64,000 bases of DNA. It comes from Ovis canadensis (lineage: Eukaryota; Chordata; Mammalia; Artiodactyla; Bovidae). The translations under genes and the position numbers were made by a program. A model generated the notes under the pieces. That model did not search any database and was not told the origin of the DNA. It worked only from the letters and a program-made list of their open reading frames with translations. This document shows positions 20,501 through 30,642 of this stretch, one piece after another; the stretch's first letter is position 1, and each line of letters starts with the position of its first letter. The stretch lies in the NCBI RefSeq assembly GCF_042477335.2, contig NC_091247.1, forward strand, positions 8,392,501 to 8,456,500, read 5' to 3'.

Positions 20501-23398
20501 ATTAAAAAGCAGAGACATTACTTTGCCAACAAAGGTCTATCTAGTCAAGGCTATGGTCTTTCCAGTGGTCATGTATGGATGTGAGAGTTGGGCTATAAAG
20601 AAAGCTGAGCACTGAAGAATTGATGCTTTTGAACTGTGGGGTTGGAGAAGACTCTTGAGAGTCCCTTGGACTGCAAGGAGATCCAACCAGTCCATCCTAA
20701 AGGAGATCAGTCCTGAATATTCATTGGAAGGACTGATGCTGAAGTTGAAACTCCAATACTTTGGCCACCTCATGCAAAGAGCTGACTCATTTGAAAAGAC
20801 CCTGATGCTGGGAAAGATTGAGGGCAGGAGGAGAAGGGGATGACAGATGGCTGGATGGCATCACTGACTCAATGGATATGAGTTTGGGTAGGCTCCAGGA
20901 GTCGGTGATAGACAGGGAGGCCTGACGTGCTGCAGTTCATGGGGTCACAAAGAGTTGGACACGACTGAGCGACTGAACTGAACTGAACTGAAAAAATAAA
21001 AAGACATCTGAGGGACTTCCCTGGCAGTCCAGTGGTTAAGTCTTTGCGCTTCCACTGCAGGGGGCATGGGTTTGATCCCTGGTTAGGGAACTAAGATTCC
21101 CTCATACCGCATGATGCGGCCAAAAAAGAAATAAAAAGATATCTGACTTTTCCAGCTGTGTATTTCATTTATCCATTCAAGTTGCTGCCCCCCTCCCCAA
21201 GTTCTTTGCATTATGAAAATTAGAGATTGCCATAAACTTGGGCTAATACGCTAAATGCTAACTGAATGTATGTTGAATAAATAAACACTGGGCAGAAAGA
21301 CATATAGCTGAGTTCCTGTGGGTGACCCTGGCCCTGAGGTGCAGGTGGGATCCAGAGCCCCCCAGACAGCTAGGAGACACCACATCCCTCTGTACCTCAG
21401 TACCTAAAGAACCCCGTCTTCAGGCCATAGCTTCGGAGGATACGTTCAGTGAAGGCACACGTGGAGCCCTGTAAAGAAAAGGTCTTGTCTGGGCAGGTCC
21501 CAACCCCCGACCCCAGCCCGCGGACGCCCTACCCCTGGGTCCTGTGACTCACCTTCCCCTTGGTCCCAGTGATGTGGATAATGTTCAGTTGGTCCAAGTC
21601 CTCCACCTAAGACAGACAGACAAAGTCCCTGCCTCAGGCACAGGACGCACAGACAGAAGTGGGCAGTGGAGGTGGTTACAGGCCCTTCCCACCTTACCTG
21701 CAGCCCACTCCGTGCCAAGTACAGCTTCATGGCTTCCAGCTGTGTCTGGGGGTCACCCCGCTCACGCTTCACCATCTCCAAGTAGTTAGCATTGGTCTGC
21801 AGGGTGTTGAGTGTGCGCACGGCATCCTGGCGGTGAACCCCATGTAGCAAGTTAAGGCGCATTAGGGGCCCATAGGGACAGAGGCACACAGCATGCCAGT
21901 GGCTAGGCCAGGGTACCAGGACTGCCATGCCAGCCCTGGTGTCCCAGCCCAGAGGTTAGGCACCACTGAGAAAGAAGTGGCATCTTTCAAGCTCTGGCAG
22001 AAATGGGAGCCTGGGGCAGTTCAGCTTCACCTAGGGAGTGCCAGGCAAAAACAGGTAAAATGACTAGCAGGACTAGGCTTCACTCTCAGGCCTTTGCCCT
22101 AATTCCCTCCATGTGTGCATGCGTGTGTGCGTGTGTGCATGCTCAGTCATGCCCAGCTGTTTGCAACCCCATGGACTGTAGCCCACCAGGTTCCTCTGTC
22201 CATGGGATTTCCCAGGCAAGAATACTGGAGTGGGTTGCCATTTCCTCCTCCAGGGGATCTTCCTGAGCCAGGGATTGAACCCACGTCCCCTGCATCTCCT
22301 GCACTGGCAGGTAGATCCTTTACCACTGAGCCACGGGGGAAGCCCAATTCCCTCCATAGTTCACCACTGTATCAGGCTCCTCCTAAAGTAGGGCCAGAAC
22401 CACAGAAGGCTAGGATCTTAGAACTGAAGGAATCAGAACTAGGAATTCCTGGAGGCTTCCATGCCTAACCCTGAGGATTGGGATCCCACATTCTGACCCA
22501 GAGAAGAGTTGCCTGAAGCAACCAGTTGGTAAAGAGGAGTCTCAGAGGGAGGAAGGGTGTGCCAGCGTTGCCCAGACAAGAAGGCAGGTAGGTATAGCCT
22601 CAGGACAGTTCACACTGGGTGGTGGAAGTGGGAGTGATATTTATAATCCTTCAGGGCCTCAATGGCTGGTTGCAGGCCCCACTCGTCAAACTGGGGCCAC
22701 CTACCTGGCCAGCATCCTGTGCTGGTCTCTGGCAACTGGCCTTTGGCACAGAACCAGGAGGAAGCTTTTTGTTTTCCGTGTTCTTTCACCACCACCTCTG
22801 CTCCTGAGTTCTGCCTTCCCCCCAATTCTAAGCACTTGGATCTCCTTCTTCCTGAATCCTGGAGACTCCAACCCACATCTAGACTCCTGGATCTCCCAAG
22901 TCTGAACTCCCGAATCCCTCTACTCTCCTCCACCCGCAACTGCTGCTTCGGAGTCCGGAGACACTGTAATAACTCCAGCATCTCAGCTGAGCCGCTAGTC
23001 CTACCACCAGGCGTCCCTTTCCTCTCTTCCAACCGCGGTTCACTTCAGCCTCAGAATTTCCAAATCCGGTAGAGCCGGGCCCAACTTCCTGGTGCCTGTC
23101 CCCACCTCCAGACTCCAGAAGGTCCCCACCCGACCCGCCCCTCGACCCCTGCGAGTCTCTCGGTCCCAGGCTCCTGGCCACCCTCTCAGCTTGGCGCAGA
23201 CCAGATGCTAAGTGACCTCAGGCTGGCTCACGAGTCATTGCGTGACCTCCCGCAGGCGGGCAAAGATACCTGATACTCCATGTCCGGCTCCTGCAGCACA
23301 GGCCACGCGCTCAACCCTCGCCGCGCTGCGACCCTGGTTGTTGCACCACGCGGAGAAACTGCTGCCAGGAAGAGAGCGTGGCAGCGTGCCCGAGACAT
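11094..23398 (-). CDS. FPGS: FPGS, folylpolyglutamate synthase (complete)
   Basis: FPGS adds glutamates to folates (and antifolates such as methotrexate) using ATP, trapping them in cytosol and mitochondria. The 15 coding exons on the minus strand are 23270-23398, 21698-21826, 21553-21606, 21404-21468, 16696-16810, 16467-16547, 16276-16337, 16099-16201, 15706-15783, 15336-15483, 15132-15221, 13957-14107, 13556-13631, 12249-12315 and 11094-11503. Phases join without a break into 585 codons plus stop (human 587, as I recall). The N terminus is Arg/Ala-rich, a mitochondrial presequence, and Met-40 starts the cytosolic form. The Mur-ligase P-loop TGTKGKGST spans the exon 3/4 junction. [20 protein letters not shown], the central [14 protein letters not shown] and the C-terminal [13 protein letters not shown] stretch are all present. 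Intron 4 is enlarged by BovB and SINE insertions. Confidence 0.97.
12249..12315 (-). CDS. FPGS: FPGS exon 14
   Basis: The acceptor cttctag and donor gtgagt flank [22 protein letters not shown] plus one base. Confidence 0.95.
12790..13120 (-). mobile_element. Old L1 fragment
   Basis: FPGS intron 13 carries AT-rich L1-like 3' sequence (GGGATAAATCCCCAGAAGTGG, AACAGGTGTGAGATAATA blocks). Confidence 0.65.
13556..13631 (-). CDS. FPGS: FPGS exon 13
   Basis: The acceptor ctcccag and donor gtgagg flank [26 protein letters not shown]. Confidence 0.95.
13640..13935 (+). repeat. C-rich degenerate minisatellite
   Basis: FPGS intron 12 has loosely repeated units beginning AAGGTYCC(C/T)CCCC.. at about 13793, 13852 and 13900, about 50-60 bp apart, in C/T-rich sequence. 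Confidence 0.6.
13957..14107 (-). CDS. FPGS: FPGS exon 12
   Basis: The acceptor accccag and donor gtgagc flank [14 protein letters not shown]...[10 protein letters not shown], including the [10 protein letters not shown] signature. Confidence 0.95.
14409..14632 (-). mobile_element. Bov-tA SINE
   Basis: Bov-tA in FPGS intron 11, flanked by AGTCCTGGG at 14400 and 14633. A MIR-like stretch follows at 14860-14990. Confidence 0.88.
15132..15221 (-). CDS. FPGS: FPGS exon 11
   Basis: The acceptor ctgccag and donor gtgagt flank [16 protein letters not shown]...QPTPHMQQ, one of the least conserved parts of the protein. Confidence 0.93.
15336..15483 (-). CDS. FPGS: FPGS exon 10
   Basis: The acceptor cctgcag and donor gtaagt flank [16 protein letters not shown]...CWLQQKGYQ. 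Confidence 0.95.
15706..15783 (-). CDS. FPGS: FPGS exon 9
   Basis: The acceptor tgcacag and donor gtgagt flank 26 codons, [14 protein letters not shown]...RAQQIS. Confidence 0.95.
16099..16201 (-). CDS. FPGS: FPGS exon 8
   Basis: The acceptor cctgcag and donor gtgacc flank [17 protein letters not shown]...WQKGGIFK. Confidence 0.95.
16276..16337 (-). CDS. FPGS: FPGS exon 7
   Basis: The acceptor tctgtag and donor gtgagg flank [20 protein letters not shown], a catalytic-domain signature of the family. Confidence 0.95.
16467..16547 (-). CDS. FPGS: FPGS exon 6
   Basis: The acceptor tccacag and donor gtgtgt flank 27 codons, [15 protein letters not shown]...HVFLQEK. It has one residue more than human near its start. 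Confidence 0.94.
16696..16810 (-). CDS. FPGS: FPGS exon 5
   Basis: The acceptor tcgacag and donor gtgcct flank [14 protein letters not shown]...[11 protein letters not shown], strongly conserved with human. Confidence 0.95.
16811..18014 (-). other. FPGS intron 4, repeat-poor part
   Basis: No exon, RNA gene or recent repeat recognised. 17,620-17,700 shows a short duplication of GCGATTCACTG (at about 17640 and 17668). Confidence 0.6.
18029..18340 (+). mobile_element. CHR-type tRNA SINE (long form)
   Basis: Full tRNA-related plus body SINE in FPGS intron 4, with an AATAAATAA tail. It starts right after AAAAAGATATCTGA (18015-18028). Confidence 0.88.
18350..20997 (+). mobile_element. BovB LINE, 5'-truncated, defective
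   Basis: The largest retroelement in the window, antisense to FPGS in intron 4. It spans the endonuclease (18435-18965, with QIDYIL and GSDHELL), reverse transcriptase (19339-20250) and 3' end ACTGAACTGAACTGA. The endonuclease GDWN motif reads GVWN, the RT catalytic motif YADD reads HADD, and several frameshifts break the frame. BovB is an RTE-type LINE thought to have entered ruminants by horizontal transfer. Confidence 0.95.
21012..21132 (+). mobile_element. CHR-type tRNA SINE
   Basis: GACTTCCCTGGCAGTCCAGTGG start and A-rich tail; bounded by AAAAAGACATCTGA (20998) and AAAAAGATATCTGA (21133). Confidence 0.88.
21404..21468 (-). CDS. FPGS: FPGS exon 4
   Basis: The acceptor tttacag and donor gtactg flank [21 protein letters not shown] plus two bases. 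It completes the P-loop with GST. Confidence 0.95.
21553..21606 (-). CDS. FPGS: FPGS exon 3
   Basis: The acceptor gtcttag and donor gtgagt flank 18 codons, [18 protein letters not shown], the first half of the ATP-binding P-loop. Confidence 0.95.
21698..21826 (-). CDS. FPGS: FPGS exon 2
   Basis: The acceptor ccgccag and donor gtaagg flank 43 codons, [12 protein letters not shown]...LYLARSGLQ. Confidence 0.95.
22113..22345 (-). mobile_element. Bov-tA SINE
   Basis: Complete copy in FPGS intron 1 with a short TG-rich run at its 3' end and a perfect 12-bp duplication AATTCCCTCCAT at 22101 and 22346. The rest of intron 1 (22360-23260) is unassigned. Confidence 0.92.
23270..23398 (-). CDS. FPGS: FPGS exon 1 (start and mitochondrial leader)
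   Basis: ATG is at 23398-23396 and the donor gtatct follows 23270. The 43 codons run from [14 protein letters not shown] to EPDMEYQ. Five Arg with no acidic residue in the first 27 residues fit a mitochondrial targeting peptide. Met-40 is the likely cytosolic start. Confidence 0.95.
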
Positions 23399-23479
23399 AG
23401 TAGAGGGGCAGGCAGCTGCACGCTAGGCCCGGACTGAAAAAAATTAAGCTCCTGCGCCCGCCCCCGACACGCCTCCTCT

Positions 23480-23610
23480 CTTCGCCAATCAGCGCTGCCC
23501 ATTGAGCCCACTGAGACCAATAAGAATCTGCGGGACGCCATCTTTGTGAGGGGCAGGACCCAGCGCGAGCCGGGGAGTTCGTTCATGTTTGTGAGGGGTA
23601 AGGTCCCGCG
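23480..23610 (-). promoter_or_regulatory. FPGS: FPGS promoter region
   Basis: GC-rich TATA-less sequence upstream of the FPGS ATG. Two CCAAT boxes (NF-Y type, inverted for FPGS) lie at 23485-23489 and 23517-23521, 32 bp apart. A YY1-like AAGATGGCG on the minus strand is at 23544-23536. Its ATG opens a frame that overlaps the FPGS start out of frame if transcribed. An imperfect 45-bp-spaced duplication of TTTGTGAGGGG lies at 23543 and 23588. Promoter function is inferred from position and motifs. Confidence 0.6.
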
Positions 23611-23753
23611 GGAGTCCTCTGCCTTAGAAAACTACACACTCTTTTCGTCGTCTTCTCCAGGATCTGGCCGCACTCCCCCTACCCCCACCCCCCCCAAATA
23701 GCCAGTGCCAGTCAGCAGCCCTGCTCCAGGCCAGAACCAGCTGCGAGCCGGGA

Positions 23754-24805
23754 CCAGTTCAGTTCAGTTCAGTCGCTCAGTCGTGTCCCACTCTTTGCGA
23801 CCCCATGGACTGCAGCATGCCAGGCCCCCTAGTCCATCACCAGCTCCCGGAGTTTACTCAAACTCATGTCCATTCAGTCAGTGATGCCATCCAACCATCT
23901 CATCCTCTGTCATCCCCTTATCCTGCTGCCTTCAATCTTTCCTAGCATCAGGGTCTTTTCCAATGAGTCAGTTCTTCACATCAGGTGACCAAAGTATTGG
24001 AGTTTCAGCTTCAGCATCAGTCCTTCCAATATATATTCAAGACTGATCTCCTTTAGGATGGACTGGTTGGATCTCCTTGCAGTCCAAGGAACTCTCAAGA
24101 GTCTTCTCCAACACCACAGTTCAAAAGCATCAATTCTTCAGCACTCAGCTTTTCTTCACAGTCCAACTCTCACATCCAAACATGACCACTGGAAAGACCA
24201 TAGCCTTGACTAGATGGACCTTTGTTGGCAAAGTAATATCTCTGCTTTTCAATATGCTGTCTAGGTTGGTCATAACTTTCCTTCCAAGGAGTAAGCGTCT
24301 TTTAATTTCATGGCTGCAGTCACCATCTGCAGTGATTTTAGAGCCCAGAAAAATAAAGTCAGCCACACTTTCCACTGTTTCCCATCTATTTGCAATGAAG
24401 TGATGGAACTGGATGCCATGATCTTCGTTTTCTGAATGTTGAGCTTTAAGCCAACTTTTTCACTCTCCTCTTTCACTTTCATCAAGAGGCTCTTTAGTTC
24501 TTCTTCACTTTCTGCCATAAGGGTGGTGTCATCTGCATATCTGAGGGTATTGATATTTCTCCCGGCAATCTTGATTCCAGCTTGCGCTTCTTCCAGCCCA
24601 GCGTTTCTCATGATGTACCCTGCATATAAGTTAAATAAGCAGGGTGACAATATATGGCCTTGACCTACTCCTTTTCCTATTTGGAGCCAGTCTATTGTTC
24701 CATGTCCAGTTCAGTTGCTTGGAATGTTAGGTCCATGAATCAAGGCAAATTGGAAGTGGTCAAAGAGGAGATGGCAAGAGTGAACATTGACATTTTAGGA
24801 CTCAA
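23754..24805 (-). mobile_element. BovB LINE with inverted 5' segment
   Basis: From 23754 to about 24715 the sequence is the BovB RT-to-3' part in minus orientation. From about 24716 to 24805 it is a BovB upstream segment in plus orientation. CGAGCCGGGA (23744) and CGAGCCAGGA (24806) look like one diverged target-site duplication. Confidence 0.88.
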
Positions 24806-25394
24806 CGAGCCAGGATACAATGACAGAACTTGTGGACCCCTCAGGGAGGTCACTGAATTGCAGCTCCCAAAACATCCTGACCCAACACAGAGACAACAAA
24901 CTGCGGGGATGAGGCCTCTGCCCTCACGAATCTGACAGCTCGACTGCGGGATAACAGACCAAAAACCAGGCACCTACAGCTACTGGGCCCCCTAACTATT
25001 CCTGGGCAGCCTGGGAAGGCTTCCTGGAAGAGGTGACATCCTGACCTCATGAGCTGTGGAGACTGAGCACAGTTAGTGAGCCCCAGGGTGACAGGATGCC
25101 AGATCCAGCAGGATCTTGTGGCCGTATAAGAAATTGAGTTGCATTTAAATTTGGATTACAATAAAATGGTTCTAAGAAAGGGTAACAAGATCAGATTTGC
25201 ACCTTTGAAGATGTGCTGTTTAGAGAGAGCTGCCCTCAGAGAGGGCAGTAATCTGTCCTACCTGTGGGTGGAGGATCCAGGTTTGTCCTGGAGTTTTCAG
25301 AACTTTTTTTGTCTATGACTTAATTTTTTTAATTAATACTTTGGCTCTTTATTTTAAAATATTTTGTTTTACTTTTCTTAATCTTTTTTTACTT

Positions 25395-25495
25395 TATTTT
25401 TTGGCCCCTCCATTACATCCCTGACCAAGGGTTGAACCTGGGCCCTCTGCATTTGTAATGCAGAGTTTTAACCACAGACCACCAGGGAAGTCCCT
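25395..25495 (-). mobile_element. CHR-type tRNA SINE
   Basis: Terminal ACCACCAGGGAAGTCCC. The flanking stretch 24816-25390 shows no gene; 25496-26000 likewise. Confidence 0.85.
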
Positions 25496-25999
25496 GTATA
25501 TGACCTTCTTGGTCCCAACTGCTAGCATGGCAAAAAAGTAGAATGGAGATTCCCTTTCTACAGTTGAGACCTGGAAAGGTGTGTGTGTTTGGGTGGGGGT
25601 GGGGAGTTGCTGCAAGAAGCTTCTAGAGAAGTTTGCTCAGATAAAAGGCAGTCGCTTAACAACTGATGGTAGTAGTCTCTTCCTCTTTCCTGCAGACACT
25701 GGGTCTAAATATTTACCAGAGACTGTTTTATTTTGAAATAAACACATGTGTTGGAAGATTCTGTCACTGGCTAGACTTCCGCTCTTCATATCACTGCTGG
25801 GTGCCCCCACCCCTGCCGCATGGGAGATGGACAGGTCATTGTCTCGCTTAGTTTTCTTCTTTTCTAAAAATCATTGAAACTTTCTTTATACATTATAACT
25901 TAATAACTGCATAAAAATTATGATAAAATGGCATTAAATGTGTTTTTTTCCTTTGCTTAACCCTCTCTCTCCCCCCACCTTTGGTAATTCTTATTGACA

Positions 26000-26320
26000 G
26001 CCAAGGAGATCAAACCAGGAAATCCTAAAATAAATCAATCCTGAATATCCATGGGAAGGACTGATGCTGAACCTAAAGCTCCAACACTTTGGCCACTTGA
26101 TATGAAGAGCTGACTCCCTGGAAAAACTTGATGCTGGGAAAGACAGAAGGCAAAAGGAGGAGGGGGCGGCAGAGGATGCGGCAATTAGACAGCATCACTA
26201 CTCAGTGGACGTGGATTTGAACAAACTCTGGGAGACAGTGGAGGACAAAGATGCCTGGTATGCTACTGTCCATGGAGTCGCAAAGAGCTGGATGCGACTT
26301 AGCGACTGAACATCAAGAAC
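26000..26320 (+). mobile_element. BovB 3' fragment (old)
   Basis: Diverged BovB 3' end, from GGAGATCAAACCAGG to GCGACTTAGCGACTGAAC. Confidence 0.85.
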
Positions 26321-26385
26321 ACTGACGACCAAGTGTGTGTCCCACAGTGCGTGTCTGCTCATGAAATCAGACTCAACTAGGGCCT

Positions 26386-26518
26386 TGCGCTTTTTTATTT
26401 CTGGTTTTTCTGGGCCACGCAGCCCAGCTTGCGGGATCTCAATCCCCCACCAGGTATTGAACCCAGGCCACAGTGAAAGCCCCGAATCCTAACCACTAGA
26501 CTACCAGAGAACTCCCTA
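26386..26518 (-). mobile_element. CHR-type tRNA SINE
   Basis: Reverse SINE with ACTAGACTACCAGAGAACTCCC end, just before the next BovB. Confidence 0.82.
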
Positions 26519-26539
26519 TAGAACCTTGCTGATGCAAAT

Positions 26540-28430
26540 AAAAAGATAGCGGTGAAAAGAAGAGAAGCAAAAAGCAAAGGAGAAAAGGAAAGATATACCC
26601 ACTGGAATGCAGAGTTCCAAAGAATAGCAAGAAGAGATAAGAAAGCCTTCCACAGCGATCAATGCAAAGAAATAGAGAAAAACAACAGAATGGGAAAGAC
26701 TAGAGATCTTTTCAAGAAAATTAGAGATCCCAAGGTAACATTTCATGCAAAGATGGGCTCGATAAAGGACAAAAATGGTATGGACCTAACAGAAGCAGAA
26801 GATATTAAGAAGAGATGGCAAGAATACACAGAAGAACTGTACAAAAAATATCTTCATGACCCAGATAATCACGATGGTGTGATCACTCACCTAGAGCCAG
26901 ACATCCTGGAATGTGAAGTCAAGTGGGCTTTAGAAAGCATCACTACAAACAAAGCTAGTGAAGGTGATGGAATTCCAATTGAGCTATTTCAAATCCTAAA
27001 AGATGATGCTGTGAAAGTGCTGCACTCAATGTGCCAGCAAATTTGGAAGACTCAGCAGTGGCCACAGGACTGGAAAAGGTCAGTTTTCATTCCAATTCCA
27101 AAGAAAGGCAATGCCAAAGAATGCTCAAACTACCGCACAATTGCACTCATCTCACATGCTAGTAAAGTAATGCTCAAAATTCTCCAAGCCAGGCTTCAGC
27201 AATACGTGAACCATGAACTTCCAGATGTTCAAGTTGGTTTTAGAAAAGGAAGGGGAACCAGAGGTCAACTGGATCCAACATCCGCTGGATCATGGAAAAA
27301 GCAAGAGAGTTCCAGAAAAACAGCTATTTCTGCTTTATTGACTATGCCAAAACCTTTGACTGTGTGGATCACAATAAACTGTGGAAAATTCTGAAAGAGA
27401 TGGGAATACCCGACCACCTGACCTGCCTCTTGAGAAATTTGTATACAGGTCAGGAAGCAACAGTTAGAACTGGACGTGGAACAACAGACTGGTTCCAAAC
27501 AGGAAAAGGAGTGCGTCAAGGCCATATATTGTCACCCTGTTTATTTGACTTATATGCAGAGTACATCATGAGAAATGCTGGGCTGGAAGAAGCACAAGCT
27601 GGAATCAAGATTGCCAGGAGAAATATCAATAACCTCAGATATGCAGATGATACCACCCTTATGGCAGAAAGTGAAGAGGAACTAAAAAGCCTCTTGATGA
27701 AAGTGAGAGTGGAGAGTGAAAAAGTGGCTTAAAGCTGAACATTCAGAAAACTAAGATCATGGCATCTGGTCCCATTATTTCATGGCAAATAGATGGGGAA
27801 ACAGTGGAAACAGTGTCAGACTTTATTTTTTTGGGCTCCAAAATCACTGCAGATGGTGACTGCAGCCATGAAATTAAAAGACGCTTACTCCTTGGAAGAA
27901 CAGTTATGACCAACCTGGATAGCATATTGGAAAGCAGAGACATTACTTTGCCAACAAAGGTCCATCTAGTCAAGGCTATGGTTTTTCCTGTGGTCATGTA
28001 TGGATGTGAGAGTTGGACTGTGAAGAAAGCTGAGCGCCAAAGAATTGATGCTTTTGAACTGTGGTGTTGGAGAAGACTCTTGAGGGTCCCTTGGACTGCA
28101 AGGAGATCCAACCAGTCCATTCTGAAGGAGATCAACCCTGGGATTTCTTTGGAAGGACTGATGCTAAAGCTGGAGCTCCAGTACTTTGGCCACCTCATGT
28201 GAAGAGTTGACTCATTAGAAAAGACTCTTATTCTGGGAGGGATTGGGGACAGGAGGAGAAGGGGAGGACAGAGGATGAGATGGCTGGATGGCATCACCGA
28301 CTCTATGGACGTGAGTCTCAGTGAACTCTGGGAGTTGGTGATGGACAGGGAGGTCTGGCGTGCTGCGATTCATGGGGTTGCAAAGAGTCGGACACGACTG
28401 AACAACTGAAATGAAGTGAACTGAACTGAT
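26540..28430 (+). mobile_element. BovB LINE, 5'-truncated
   Basis: Carries most of the RT domain (frames 26552-27394 and 27292-27732) and the 3' part (27759-28202). The YADD catalytic motif is intact in the second frame, but at least two frameshifts break the protein. Flanked by CTGATGCAAAT at 26529 and 28426. Confidence 0.95.
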
Positions 28431-28495
28431 GCAAATGATAATACTTTCTGTATCTTAACATTCATACTCAACAATAAGCCTATCGGGATTCCATA

Positions 28496-28625
28496 GACTT
28501 CCCTGGTGGTCTAGTGGTTAAGACTCCGTGCTTTCATTGCAGGGGGCATGGGTTCAATCCCTGGTCAGGGAACTAAGCTCCTGAATGCTCCAGGGTCAAA
28601 TAATAAAATAAAACCAACCCCCTCA
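28496..28625 (+). mobile_element. CHR-type tRNA SINE
   Basis: GACTTCCCTGGTGGTCTAGTGG start with an A-rich tail. A clear MIR follows at 28690-28870 (GTGAGGAAACTGAGGCCCAG core). Confidence 0.87.
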
Positions 28626-28689
28626 AAAAAAAACCTAAAAAATAAGGAGGGATCCCTTTAAGACCATTACATAGCAAACAGTTAAGTAG

Positions 28690-28870
28690 AACCTTTCTGG
28701 GCCAGGTACTGTTTTAAATCCATTCTACATAGTTACTCATTTAATCATCAAAACCCTGTGAAACAGGTACCAGTATTGTGCCCTGTTTCACAAGTGAGGA
28801 AACTGAGGCCCAGAGAAATAAAGGCACATGCCCAAGTCACAACGTCAGCATTTGAGCTCTACCCCAGAGT
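28690..28870 (+). mobile_element. MIR SINE
   Basis: MIR core with CATTTAATCATCAAAACCCTG and GAGGAAACTGAGGCCCAGAGA. 28871-29254 is unassigned unique sequence. Confidence 0.75.
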
Positions 28871-29254
28871 GCTTATTCCTAGCCTCTATACCTTCCTCCT
28901 GCCCCACCCCCACTGGAGGTGGGGGCACTGCTAGCTCAGAAGCAGTGGCTATCCCATGGTGCATTCCCTACTTGCCTGCAGTGCTCTGCTGCCATGGATA
29001 GCATCTACACCAGGGGCTGAAATTTCTGAGGGTGAGATTGCATGGGATGAGGAACAGTTGGGTCCAAGGGTATTTGCATTCCTTCCCCCCAGCATGGGAA
29101 ACGTTGCAGCCCATCAGTTGTTTGTGCAGAGACAGCACCCCTATTCCAGAATGTCCCCCAGATGGCTGGGTGTAGAGTACCCTGTCATGCTTACTATGTA
29201 TTTCCCTGGCTGCAGTGAAGTTGAGCTTCTTTCCAGGCTTCTATTTCAGTAAAC

Positions 29255-29500
29255 TGCTAAAACTTCAGCACTTTGGTCACTTTGCGAAGAGTTGACTCGC
29301 TGGAAAAGATCTTGCTTTTGGGAAAGATTGAGGGCAGGAGGCGATGGGGACGGCAGAGGATAAGATGATTAGAGAGCATCACCGACTCAATGGACCTGAA
29401 TTTGAGCAAACTCCGGGAGATAATGGAGGACAGAGGAGCCTGGCACGCTGCAGTCCATGGGATCACAAGGAGTCGGACGTGACCTAGCGACTGAACAACA
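29255..29500 (+). mobile_element. BovB 3' fragment
   Basis: Diverged 3' end, ending GACGTGACCTAGCGACTGAAC. A CHR-type SINE fragment follows in reverse at 29565-29648. Confidence 0.87.
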
Positions 29501-29984
29501 AAAACAAGAAGCCTTGGCAAAGTCACCCAGTGGCCTTTCCTCCATAGTCTCTAAGGACCACTTCTTTTTTTGGCTGATCCCGTGACTGCTGCGGGATCCC
29601 AGCCATCAAAGCACCATATCCTAACCACTGGACCATCAGGGAATTCCCTCCAAGGACAATTTTTATACCCAACGACACCTGGAAATTTAAGAGGGGAAGG
29701 AATACAATAGATTTATCTTCTTTGTCATATTCAAACTGTTTCTTTTTATTTTGTTTTTAAATTCTCACTTTTTTTTTTTTTTGGATGGATAATACATCAT
29801 ATCATTTAAATAGTGAGAGGTATGAAAAGGTACACTGGGAAAAGCTTCCCTCCCACCCCAGGTCCTAGCAACCTAACTCCTCCGCCCAAAAGCAAAGTTA
29901 TGCTTCTTGTGATTTTTCTAGAGACATTTTATGCAATTACAAGGAAATATGAATATATGTTGATTTCTTGTTTATACTCAAGTA

Positions 29985-30075
29985 TTCTTGCCTGGAGAAT
30001 TCCATGGACAGAGAAGCCTAGTGGGCTACAGTCCATGGGGTCACCAAGAATCGGACATGACTGAGCGACTAACAC
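29985..30075 (+). mobile_element. Bov-tA/BovB 3' fragment
   Basis: GTATTCTTGCCTGGAGAATTCC to CATGACTGAGCGACTAAC. Downstream 30110-30620 is AT-rich and L1-like. Confidence 0.8.
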
Positions 30076-30642
30076 ACACACTTCTTTATACTCAAAGATA
30101 GCAGCAGACTATATACATGAGTCTGCATTGAGCTTTTTCCATATAACTTTATATCCTAGACCTTATTCTGGACTGTGTTGCCACATAAGAGAGGCTGTAT
30201 TGGCAAATTTGCTTTTTTTAAGCTGCACAGTACTCCTTGGTGTGGAAGTACTGTGATGTATTTGGCCAGCCTCTTACTGATTGATGTTTAGGTTTTCAAT
30301 ATTTAGCCATCACAAGCAATGCTATGGTGGGTAACATCACTCCTTCCACGTGTGAGCACATCTGATGGATAAATCCCAGGAAGTGCAATGGCTGGATCAA
30401 AGGTGATGTGCATTTGACACTTTCATACAGATTGCCACGTTGTCCTCCATAGGGACAAGGCCAGTTTCCACCCCCATGGCCCTGAGGGGCATGAGCCAGC
30501 TACTTCCTCACCAGCGCCCACCATTAGCCAACTCTGATCTTGCCAATCCCATTGGGGGAAACATGTATTCTCAGGGTAGCTATCGTTTGCATTTATTTTA
30601 TGATGAAGGAGGGTGAGCATTTTTTATCTTTAAAAGTCAGGG

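Noticed and set aside
23588-23607. Possible divergent transcript using the GGGGTAAGG donor-like site in the FPGS promoter
   Set aside because: A donor-like string alone, in a short promoter duplication, is not enough to call an exon.
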